From Oceanococcus sp964629015 (GTDB lineage: Bacteria > Pseudomonadota > Gammaproteobacteria > Nevskiales > Oceanococcaceae): DNA of 64,000 nucleotides. Position 1 is the first letter of the stretch; each line of letters begins with the position of its first letter. The stretch is taken from contig CAZVMN010000001.1 in NCBI GenBank assembly GCA_964629015.1, positions 62,001-126,000 on the forward strand. Reading direction: 5' to 3'. Below the pieces are notes generated by a model that was not told the origin of the DNA, did no database searches, and worked only from the letters and a program-made list of their open reading frames with translations. This document shows positions 9,324 through 16,548 of this stretch, one piece after another. The translations under genes were made by a program, and so were the position numbers.

Positions 9324-10190
9324 ATGGTGAACAGCGAAAACAAAGTCCTGGCCTGCGTCGATCAATCGCATTTTGCAGATCATGTTGCCGACTATGCCGG
9401 GTGGGCTGCGCAGCGCCTCGACGCGCCGCTGGAACTGCTCCATATCATCGAACGACACGCCGAAGTGGCCACGCAGGCCGACCACTCGGGCGCCATCGGC
9501 ATTGATGCGCAGGAATTGCTGCTGGACGAGTTGTCACATCAGGATGAAGCCCGCAGCAAAGCGGCACGAGAACAAGGCCGAATTTTTCTCAACCGCCTGC
9601 GCGAGCGAACCCTCGCGAGCGGCGTCACCACAGTGGATATGCGCCAGCGTCAGGGCTCGCTGCAAACTGCCTTACGCGAACAACAGGACGATGTGAGCTT
9701 ATTCGTGCTCGGCCGACGGGGTGTTTCCGCTGAACATACGCAGCGGGATTTGGGCCGCAACGTGGAAAGCGTGGTGCGCAATCTGAATCAGCCAATCCTC
9801 ACGGTGACCGAAGATTTCCGCCCGCCACAAGCGGCGCTCATTGCCTTTGATGGCGGACGCATGAGCCGGCGCGGCGTGCAGTTGGTCAGCCAAAGCCCAC
9901 TGTTCAAGGGTTTGAAGGTTCATCTGCTGATGTCCGGAAAAGTCCGTGCGGATAGTCGAAAGCAACTCGACAGCGCCAACAAAATGCTGCGCGACGCCGG
10001 CTTTGACGGCAGCGCCGAACTGATCTCCGGCGACCCCGAAACGGTGATCGCACGGCAAGTTCACCACCACGCCATCGATATGCTGATCATGGGTGCCTAC
10101 AGCCACTCACCGATCCGCAGCCTGCTGTTTGGCAGCAAGACCACCGATCTGCTGCGGTCGGCAAAAATCCCCGCTTTGCTGCTGCGCTGA
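9324..10190 (+). CDS. Tandem-domain universal stress protein
   Basis: The 288-residue cytoplasmic protein has two UspA folds, at about 5-150 and 165-288. The second carries the ATP-binding-type loop (MGAYSHSPIRSLLFGS, matching G-2x-G-9x-G(S/T)); the first is more divergent (LGRRGVSAEH). Usp proteins bind nucleotides or act as stress sensors. The gene begins 3 bp after the SulP stop, so the two are almost certainly co-translated and the Usp may regulate the transporter. It ends 2 bp from the convergent methionine synthase gene. Confidence 0.93.
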   Translation: MVNSENKVLACVDQSHFADHVADYAGWAAQRLDAPLELLHIIERHAEVATQADHSGAIGIDAQELLLDELSHQDEARSKAAREQGRIFLNRLRERTLASGVTTVDMRQRQGSLQTALREQQDDVSLFVLGRRGVSAEHTQRDLGRNVESVVRNLNQPILTVTEDFRPPQAALIAFDGGRMSRRGVQLVSQSPLFKGLKVHLLMSGKVRADSRKQLDSANKMLRDAGFDGSAELISGDPETVIARQVHHHAIDMLIMGAYSHSPIRSLLFGSKTTDLLRSAKIPALLLR

Positions 10191-10192
10191 GC

Positions 10193-12835
10193 TCAGTCTT
10201 CCGGGTCGTAACCGAGATACGGCGCCAGCCATTTCTCGGCCGACTCCAATGTCATCCCGGTACGCTGAGCGTAATCAGCAACCTGGTCTTTGCCCAAACG
10301 CCCGGTCACAAAGTACTGCGATTCGGGATGTGAGAAGTACCAGCCGGACACGGCCGCAGCGGGCCACATGGCGTAGCTTTCGGTCAGCTTGATCGCAGCC
10401 TTGGCCTCGACATCCAGCATGGCCCAAAGCTTGCCCTTTTCGGTGTGCTCGGGGCAGGCCGGATAGCCCGGTGCGGGGCGAATACCGCGATATTTCTCGG
10501 CGATCAACGCGTCGTTTTCCAACGCCTCATCTGCGGCGTAACCCCAATATTCGCGGCGAACCTTCTGGTGCATCAGCTCGGCGAAGGCTTCGGCCAGACG
10601 ATCCGCCAAAGCTTCCAGCAGGATCGCATGATAGTCGTCGTGGTCATCTTTGAAGGCCTGAACCTTCTCCGCCACACCAATGCCAGTGGTCACCGCAAAG
10701 GCCCCGATGTAATCGGAGTTGGGATGCCCTTCTGGCGCGATGTAATCGGCCAGACAACGGTTGGGCACACCGGCGCGATGGGCCGATTGCTGCCGCAGCA
10801 TGTTCAGGGTGGTGGTATTGCCATCACCCAAATCAACCCTGATGTCATCCGTGCTGCTGCGCTGCGCCGGGAACAAGCCGATCACGGCGTTGGCCTGGAT
10901 CCACTTCTCGGCAATCAATGTGTCCAGCATCGCATTGGCTTCTGCGAACAGTTTGCGTGCCTCCGGCCCGGTATTCGGGTTGTTCAAGATGTCCGGGTAT
11001 TTGCCCTTCATTTCCCAGGAAATGAAGAACGGGGTCCAATCAATGTACTGTCGAATTTGGTTGAGATCGAAGTCCTCAAAAACACTGACACCGAGTTTCT
11101 TCGGCACCGGCGGAACGTAACCGTCCCAGTCGATGGCCGAGGCGTTGGCGCGCGCGTCCTTGAGCGCCAGCAGTTTTTCACGCCCTTTCTTGTTGGCATG
11201 ACGCTCACGAATCCCGTCGTACTCCGTTTTCACGCCAGCCATGAACTCAGTCTTGCCGCCAGACAGCAACTTGGACGCGACCGTCACGGAGCGCGACGCG
11301 TCTTTGACCCACACCACTTCGTTTTTGTAGGCCCCGTCAATCTTAACGGCGGTGTGAGCACGCGAGGTGGTCGCACCGCCAATCATCAGCGGGATCTCAA
11401 ACCCTTCGCGTTGCATTTCGCTGGCAACAAACACCATTTCGTCCAGTGACGGGGTAATCAGGCCGGACAAGCCGATGATGTCGACCTTCTCCTTGCGCGC
11501 GGTTTCCAGGATTTTTGCCGCCGGCACCATCACGCCCATGTCGATGACATCGTAGTTGTTGCACTGAAGCACCACGCCAACGATGTTCTTGCCGATGTCG
11601 TGCACATCGCCCTTGACCGTGGCCATCAGGATTTTGCCCTTGGCTTCGCTCACGCCGCTCTTCTCGGCTTCGATAAACGGAATCAAATGGGCCACGGCCT
11701 TTTTCATCACACGCGCCGATTTCACCACCTGCGGCAGGAACATTTTGCCCGCACCGAACAGGTCACCGACCACATTCATGCCATCCATCAACGGACCTTC
11801 AATCACCTCGATCGGGCGTCCACCGGCGGCAGCAATTTCCAAGCGCAGTTCTTCGGCATCCTCCTCAGCGAAATCCGCGATCCCTTTGACCAACGCGTAG
11901 GTGATGCGCTCGCGCACCGGTTTTTCGCGCCACTCCAGGGTCACCGCCTCGGCTTTTTCGCCGGAACCACGGTATTTTTCCGCCACTTCAAGCAAGCGTT
12001 CGGTCGCGTCTTCCCGACGGTTGAGAACCACATCCTCAACCCGTTCGCGCAGGTCCTCGTCGAGATCGTCGTACACCGCCAGTTGGCCGGCGTTGACGAT
12101 GCCCATGTCCATGCCCGCGGCAATCGCGTGGAACAAAAACACCGAATGAATCGCCTCACGTACCGGCTCGTTGCCGCGGAAGCTGAAGGAGACGTTGGAG
12201 ACACCACCGGAGATGTGCACGCCCGGGCAGGTTTCACGGATGCGCCGCGCGGCGTTGATAAAGTCCACCGCGTAGTTGTTGTGCTCTTCAATGCCCGTGG
12301 CGATGGCAAAAATGTTGGGGTCGAAGATGATGTCTTCGGCCGGGATGCCGACCACTTCAGTCAGCAGCTTGAAACTGCGTTGGCAGATTTCCACCTTGCG
12401 CGCCTCGGTATCGGCCTGACCGGTTTCGTCAAAGGCCATCACCACGACCGCCGCGCCATAACGCCGAATCTTGCGCGCCTGCTCCAGAAATGGCGCTTCA
12501 CCTTCCTTGAGCGAGATCGAATTGACCACGCCCTTACCCTGGATACATTGCAACCCAGCTTCGATCACCTCCCACTTGGAGGAATCAATCATGATCGGCA
12601 CCCGCGCGATGTCCGGCTCGGCGGCGATCAGATTGAGGAATCTCACCATCGCCGCCTTGGAGTCGAGCATGCCCTCATCCATGTTGACGTCGATAATCTG
12701 GGCACCGTTTTCAACCTGCTGACGTGCCACTTCCAGCGCCGTGTCGTAGTCACCGTCCTTGATCAGGTTACGGAAGCGAGCGGAGCCGGTAACGTTGGTG
12801 CGTTCACCGATGTTGACGAATTGTGCTGTGCTCAT
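10193..12835 (-). CDS. metH: Methionine synthase, folate/cobalamin/activation part (MetH C-terminal protein)
   Basis: This 880-residue protein matches the last three modules of cobalamin-dependent methionine synthase. In order they are the pterin-binding barrel (about 1-270, starting FVNIGERTNVTGSARF), a helical cap and B12-binding Rossmann domain with DVHDIGKN (His412 should be the lower cobalt ligand), and the reactivation domain for S-adenosylmethionine and flavodoxin (about 560-880, RPAPGYPACPEH). It moves the methyl group of 5-methyltetrahydrofolate to homocysteine together with the upstream protein. The gene starts 3 bp after the stop of that partner. Two-gene MetH occurs in several proteobacterial lineages and is not a broken gene: both halves have clean boundaries and starts. 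Confidence 0.96.
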   Translation of the reverse strand: MSTAQFVNIGERTNVTGSARFRNLIKDGDYDTALEVARQQVENGAQIIDVNMDEGMLDSKAAMVRFLNLIAAEPDIARVPIMIDSSKWEVIEAGLQCIQGKGVVNSISLKEGEAPFLEQARKIRRYGAAVVVMAFDETGQADTEARKVEICQRSFKLLTEVVGIPAEDIIFDPNIFAIATGIEEHNNYAVDFINAARRIRETCPGVHISGGVSNVSFSFRGNEPVREAIHSVFLFHAIAAGMDMGIVNAGQLAVYDDLDEDLRERVEDVVLNRREDATERLLEVAEKYRGSGEKAEAVTLEWREKPVRERITYALVKGIADFAEEDAEELRLEIAAAGGRPIEVIEGPLMDGMNVVGDLFGAGKMFLPQVVKSARVMKKAVAHLIPFIEAEKSGVSEAKGKILMATVKGDVHDIGKNIVGVVLQCNNYDVIDMGVMVPAAKILETARKEKVDIIGLSGLITPSLDEMVFVASEMQREGFEIPLMIGGATTSRAHTAVKIDGAYKNEVVWVKDASRSVTVASKLLSGGKTEFMAGVKTEYDGIRERHANKKGREKLLALKDARANASAIDWDGYVPPVPKKLGVSVFEDFDLNQIRQYIDWTPFFISWEMKGKYPDILNNPNTGPEARKLFAEANAMLDTLIAEKWIQANAVIGLFPAQRSSTDDIRVDLGDGNTTTLNMLRQQSAHRAGVPNRCLADYIAPEGHPNSDYIGAFAVTTGIGVAEKVQAFKDDHDDYHAILLEALADRLAEAFAELMHQKVRREYWGYAADEALENDALIAEKYRGIRPAPGYPACPEHTEKGKLWAMLDVEAKAAIKLTESYAMWPAAAVSGWYFSHPESQYFVTGRLGKDQVADYAQRTGMTLESAEKWLAPYLGYDPED

Positions 12836-12838
12836 GAT

Positions 12839-13891
12839 TTACGCCGAGGCCAAGTTGAAAGGTTCAAGACCGGACAGTCGCATCTGACCGTCAGCCTTGC
12901 GCGGTGTCCTGGGCGCGGGGCCCTCCACCGCTTTGGCGATGGCGGCAATATGTTCCGGCGTGGTGCCACAACAACCACCGACCACATTGAGCAAACCGGC
13001 CTCAGCCCATTCGCGGATATGCACAGCCATGTCCTCCGGGCCGAGATCGTACTCGCCGAATTCATTGGGCAAGCCGGCGTTGGGATGCGCACTGACTGCG
13101 CATTCCGCAATGCGCGACAACTCGGCCACGTATTGACGCAGCAAATCTGGCCCAAGCGCGCAGTTCAGGCCAAAGGTCAGCGGACGGCTGTGACGCAGGG
13201 AATTGTAGAAAGCCTCGGTGGTTTGACCCGATAAAGTCCGCCCGGAAGCATCCGTGATGGTGCCGGAAATCATGATCGGCAACGCCTCTCGACCTTCAAA
13301 AAATTGATCGATGGCGAACAATGCAGCCTTGGCATTCAGCGTATCGAAAATGGTTTCCACCAGAATCAAGTCGCTACCGCCATCTTCCAGGCCACGCAGC
13401 GCCTCGGTATAGGACTCGACCAGCGCATCGAAGGTGACGTTGCGAAAACCAGGATCGTTCACATCCGGGGAAATCGAGGCGGTGCGATTGGTCGGGCCCA
13501 GTACACCAGCAACCCAACGCGGCTTGTCCGCGGTCGCGACCTCATCGCAAGCCTCTCGGGCCAGCTCGGCCGACACTTTGTTAAGTTCATAAACCAAAGA
13601 CTCCATACCGTAGTCCGCCTGAGCGATTGCGGTGGAGTTGAAGGTATTGGTTTCGACGATATCCGCGCCCGCATTCAGGTAGCGCACATGGATATCGCGA
13701 ATGATGTCGGGTTGGCTGAGCGACAACAAATCGTTGTTGCCCTTCACATCCTGCCCCCAATCGGCGAATCGCTCGCCCCGGTAGGCGGCCTCGTCCAGCT
13801 TGTGCTGCTGAATCTGGGTCCCCATGCCACCATCGAGCACAAGAATGCGCTGCTCCAGCGCGCGGGTGATCTCAGCCGTCGAACTCATCAT
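12839..13891 (-). CDS. Methionine synthase, homocysteine-binding part (MetH N-terminal protein)
   Basis: The 350-residue protein is the homocysteine S-methyltransferase barrel of MetH. The zinc thiolates are visible: Cys244 (GLNCALGPD) and Cys307/Cys308 (GGCCGTTPEH). It begins with the typical LVLDGGMGTQIQ. It should bind homocysteine and work with the 880-residue partner encoded 3 bp downstream. Two ATGs stand side by side (13891 and 13888) with only a weak Shine-Dalgarno. The start codon lies inside the edge of a 32-bp nested palindrome, which could control this operon. Confidence 0.95.
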   Translation of the reverse strand: MMSSTAEITRALEQRILVLDGGMGTQIQQHKLDEAAYRGERFADWGQDVKGNNDLLSLSQPDIIRDIHVRYLNAGADIVETNTFNSTAIAQADYGMESLVYELNKVSAELAREACDEVATADKPRWVAGVLGPTNRTASISPDVNDPGFRNVTFDALVESYTEALRGLEDGGSDLILVETIFDTLNAKAALFAIDQFFEGREALPIMISGTITDASGRTLSGQTTEAFYNSLRHSRPLTFGLNCALGPDLLRQYVAELSRIAECAVSAHPNAGLPNEFGEYDLGPEDMAVHIREWAEAGLLNVVGGCCGTTPEHIAAIAKAVEGPAPRTPRKADGQMRLSGLEPFNLASA

Positions 13892-13921
13892 ATATCTTTG
13901 TATCCGGATAGAGGGATATAT
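13890..13921. promoter_or_regulatory. Nested palindrome at the metH start, candidate operator
   Basis: The 32 bp are perfectly symmetric in layout: ATATATC, four bases, the perfect palindrome TATCCGGATA, four bases, GATATAT. The outer 7-bp arms and inner 10-bp core are exact. It covers the region just before the metH start, including its likely ribosome-binding site, and lies 64 bp from the divergent rubredoxin gene. It could be a repressor operator or an RNA hairpin that hides the start. Confidence 0.5.
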
Positions 13922-13984
13922 TAGTACACGCCAGCCTCAGACGCTATTATTCTGCGCCTCCCCCAAAACACACGATGAGATTTC

Positions 13985-14158
13985 ATGGCTAATAAAATCT
14001 GGCGCTGTCTGGTTTGCGATTTCGAATACAACGAAGCCGAGGGCATGCCGGACGAAGGCATTGAACCCGGAACCGCGTGGGAAGACGTGCCCGACGACTG
14101 GACCTGCCCGGATTGTGGCGCGCCCAAATCCGATTTTGAAATGGTGGAAGTCGGCTAA
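13985..14158 (+). CDS. Rubredoxin
   Basis: The 57-residue protein carries the two iron-binding Cys pairs of rubredoxins, C8-x2-C11 (WRCLVCDFEYNEAEG) and C41-x2-C44 (CPDCGAPKSDFE), and the conserved Tyr and Trp around the iron site. It is a small one-electron carrier of the cytoplasm. The partner reductase or oxidase is not in the window. ATG 13985 gives the normal family length. It is transcribed away from metH and toward the TetR gene; TATTAT at 13945-13950 could be its -10. Confidence 0.96.
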   Translation: MANKIWRCLVCDFEYNEAEGMPDEGIEPGTAWEDVPDDWTCPDCGAPKSDFEMVEVG

Positions 14159-14170
14159 GCCAGACGCGGC

Positions 14171-14201
14171 TTGCCGGGTCGGTCGGTGCCGTGGTTATAC
14201 T
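14171..14201 (+). promoter_or_regulatory. Possible promoter for the tetR-like gene
   Basis: TATACT at 14196-14201 is a good -10 hexamer 32 bp before the start. The only -35-like sequence, TTGCCG at 14171-14176, is 19 bp away, which is longer than ideal. Confidence 0.35.
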
Positions 14202-14232
14202 CGCCGGCACTGACTGATCGGACAATTCCCCC

Positions 14233-14898
14233 ATGGCGCGCAAGCCGGCCAACGAACAAGGCGACACGCTCGAACGCATCTGCGAACACGCCTTTCTGAT
14301 GTTCGGGCGCTACGGCTTTGATGGCGTATCCATGCTCAAAGTGGCTGAAGCCGCGGGCATCACCAAAGCCGCGCTTTACTGGCACTTCGACAGCAAAGAA
14401 GCGCTCTATCTGGACTGTCAGCGCATGCTGCACCAGATCTTCAACCAGCACGTCATCGGGCGCATGCAAAAGGCCACCGATACCGGTGATCAGTTGTGCC
14501 AGATGTTTTATGGCGTGGTGGATTTGTTACGCGATGCGCGCATTCGCAATGGTGTGGCCGGCTACTGGCTAGGCTCAGCCAGCCTCAACACCAATGCTGC
14601 GATTCAAGCGCATCGCCGCTTTGATCAATCGTCCATCCAGTTCATTGAACAGATCATGCAGCGGGCGTTGGATGAGGGTGTGATGTGCACAGACATCCCG
14701 GCCCACGACATGGCGCGCACCGCCGTGGCGGTGTGGGAAGGCATTGTTCTGCCCTTGCGGGTCGAGCCATTCGAAGTTGTCGAACGGCTCATGCTGACGC
14801 TGGGAAAAACCTATTTTCGTGCCCACGGCGCCGATGGCCTGGCCGACCGCCTGAGCCCTCAAAACTGCGCCGCCAGCGCGCCATCACCAGCTGTTTGA
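14233..14898 (+). CDS. TetR/AcrR family transcriptional regulator
   Basis: The 221-residue protein has the TetR N-terminal DNA-binding domain (about 12-60, ending in the classic ITKAALYWHFDSKEALY recognition region) and a helical ligand-binding domain. Such proteins usually repress nearby genes until a small molecule binds. No efflux pump or enzyme operon adjoins it: rubredoxin lies upstream on the same strand, and a small secreted protein gene runs into it from the other side, overlapping by 15 bp. Its target is therefore unclear. ATG 14233 is the only start that keeps the usual N-terminus. Confidence 0.93.
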   Translation: MARKPANEQGDTLERICEHAFLMFGRYGFDGVSMLKVAEAAGITKAALYWHFDSKEALYLDCQRMLHQIFNQHVIGRMQKATDTGDQLCQMFYGVVDLLRDARIRNGVAGYWLGSASLNTNAAIQAHRRFDQSSIQFIEQIMQRALDEGVMCTDIPAHDMARTAVAVWEGIVLPLRVEPFEVVERLMLTLGKTYFRAHGADGLADRLSPQNCAASAPSPAV

Positions 14899-15183
14899 CG
14901 CCAATCCAGCCGCCACCGGCTCGGACCCAATCGTTTCGCGTAAACCTTCACGCACCAGCACTCGGCAGTGGGACTCCGTCCGACCTGCCAACTGACATTG
15001 TCTGAGCGCGACAGCTGAGCGCGTTGCCAACCACTGACGCTGCTCACTCCGCATCGTGACATGTGGCCACGCCGCGCGGATCAGATAGTCGTAACCGGCA
15101 ACCTCTGCGGGCGTCGCAGCTTCACGCGCTTGGGCAGCAAAACTGAGACCTGCTGCGAGCAAAATCAGGATCAATCGACGCAT
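14884..15183 (-). CDS. Small secreted protein of unknown function
   Basis: A 99-residue protein begins with a clear signal peptide (MRRLILILLAAGLSFAAQA, cleavage after AQA). The mature part of about 80 residues has two cysteines (QCQLAG and SHCRVL) that may form a disulfide. ATG 15183 has AGGGG 8 nt upstream and is preferred over an in-frame TTG at 15189. The 3' end overlaps the convergent tetR-like gene by 15 bp. I do not recognise a family. Confidence 0.72.
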   Translation of the reverse strand: MRRLILILLAAGLSFAAQAREAATPAEVAGYDYLIRAAWPHVTMRSEQRQWLATRSAVALRQCQLAGRTESHCRVLVREGLRETIGSEPVAAGLASNSW

Positions 15184-15290
15184 GACCAAAACCCCTGTGG
15201 ACTGTGGGGCTCATTTGAGAGCAACAAGCGTCAAGAAAACGTCATTGGCGCGCACAAACCGATGACGATGCCGTCCTCAAGTTCACAAGT

Positions 15291-15302
15291 TTTCGGCCGA
15301 AA
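15291..15302. promoter_or_regulatory. 12-bp perfect palindrome before the REC-EAL gene
   Basis: TTTCGGCCGAAA is exact and lies 6 bp before TACGAT (15309-15314), a possible -10 element for the REC-EAL gene. It would overlap the promoter spacer, a usual place for an operator. Confidence 0.35.
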
Positions 15303-15342
15303 CCCTCTTACGATCTAGAGAGTTTTCCTCAGGGGTAAACAC

Positions 15343-16545
15343 GTGGCCATACACGCACTGGTGGTGGATGACGATCCGATTTCACGCGGACTCGTTGCCG
15401 AGCAACTGATCTCGCTGCGTGCCACGACCGTGCGTACGGTTCAGTCCGGACGCGCAGCGCTGGCCATGCTACGCCAGCACCATGAGATCAACTTGCTGGT
15501 CACAGATTTACGCATGCCTGACCTCGACGGAATCGCCTTGATCGCGGCATTGGATCAATTCCGCAACCGTTTGCGCGTTATCGTCATGAGCGCACTTGGC
15601 GATAAAATTCTGCGGGCTGCGTCACGTATCGGTCTTGGCCACAACCTGGCGATCTTGGGCGTTACCGGCAAACCAGTCAGTTTGCGCCGACTTGGCGCCA
15701 TCCTTGAACAGGCTCGCGATCTTCCCCTACCAGGAGAGGGCAATCGCGGCGATCCGGCACGCGCCGTGCGCGTGGACGACATCCGCGCCGCACTGGCCGG
15801 TGATGGCCACTACATTGTGGTTCAGCCCGAAGTCCGCGCCACTGACCTGACGTTGCAGGCCGTCGAAGTGCTCAGCCGCTGGAGCCACCCAAGCCTGAAC
15901 GGTCGCTCGCCAGCCGATGTCATCACCGCAGCCGAGCGCGCAGGCATCATTGGTGAACTCAACCAGCATTTGGTGGACGAAGCGGGTAAAGCGTGGCGCT
16001 CTTGGGCGCGAGACAAACTGTCACCCCGCATCAGTCTAAACATCTCGGCGCTGACCATGTCCGATACATCCTTTCCGGACTGGCTAAGCCATGCCATTCA
16101 AGCCAATGATCTCAGCCCCCGGGACATGATCTTGGAGTTGACCGAGACCGCCGTCCCCGCCTCCGACACGGATAACCTGGAAGTCGCCTGTCGTTTGGGC
16201 ATGCTGGGTTTCGAGCTATCTGTGGACGATTTCGGCACCGGCTTTGCCAATCTTCAGCAACTGCAAAGCATGCCGTTCGGATGGCTCAAGATCGACCAGA
16301 CGTTTGTGCGCCAGATCGAGCGGTGTCACGACGCCCGCAGCATCATCAAATCGAGCATCCGCATGGCTCACGACCTGGGCCTTGAAACCGTCGGCGAAGG
16401 CGTCGAAACCGAAGCACAATTGCGTGTTCTCCGCCACTTGGGCTGCGACCTACTGCAAGGCTATCTGATCGCGAAACCGATGCGCCCTGAAGAGCTTCCT
16501 TCCTGGTACCGCAACTTCCGGGAGCGCCAGCGCACTGCAGCCTGA
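15343..16545 (+). CDS. Response regulator with EAL domain (c-di-GMP phosphodiesterase)
   Basis: The 400-residue protein has an N-terminal receiver domain (acidic pocket D9-D11, phospho-acceptor Asp55 in VTDLRMPDLDG, Lys in TGKPV) and a C-terminal EAL domain (about 140-390). The EAL signature reads EVLSRW, keeping the catalytic Glu. The other active-site motifs are present: LNIS, ELTE, DDFGTG, LKIDQ and GEGVET. It should therefore hydrolyse c-di-GMP when switched by phosphorylation. The start is GTG 15343, with AGGGG 7 nt upstream. It ends 3 bp from the convergent hybrid kinase, a likely phosphate donor. Confidence 0.94.
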   Translation: MAIHALVVDDDPISRGLVAEQLISLRATTVRTVQSGRAALAMLRQHHEINLLVTDLRMPDLDGIALIAALDQFRNRLRVIVMSALGDKILRAASRIGLGHNLAILGVTGKPVSLRRLGAILEQARDLPLPGEGNRGDPARAVRVDDIRAALAGDGHYIVVQPEVRATDLTLQAVEVLSRWSHPSLNGRSPADVITAAERAGIIGELNQHLVDEAGKAWRSWARDKLSPRISLNISALTMSDTSFPDWLSHAIQANDLSPRDMILELTETAVPASDTDNLEVACRLGMLGFELSVDDFGTGFANLQQLQSMPFGWLKIDQTFVRQIERCHDARSIIKSSIRMAHDLGLETVGEGVETEAQLRVLRHLGCDLLQGYLIAKPMRPEELPSWYRNFRERQRTAA

Positions 16546-16548
16546 GCC

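Noticed and set aside
11600..13234. 544-codon open frame on the plus strand
   Set aside because: It lies opposite both metH genes and crosses their junction. The sequence is compositionally biased with no family likeness.
10193..13891. Split metH as a frameshifted pseudogene
   Set aside because: Each part has its own start, stop and complete domains. Two-gene forms are known, and all metal-binding residues are kept.
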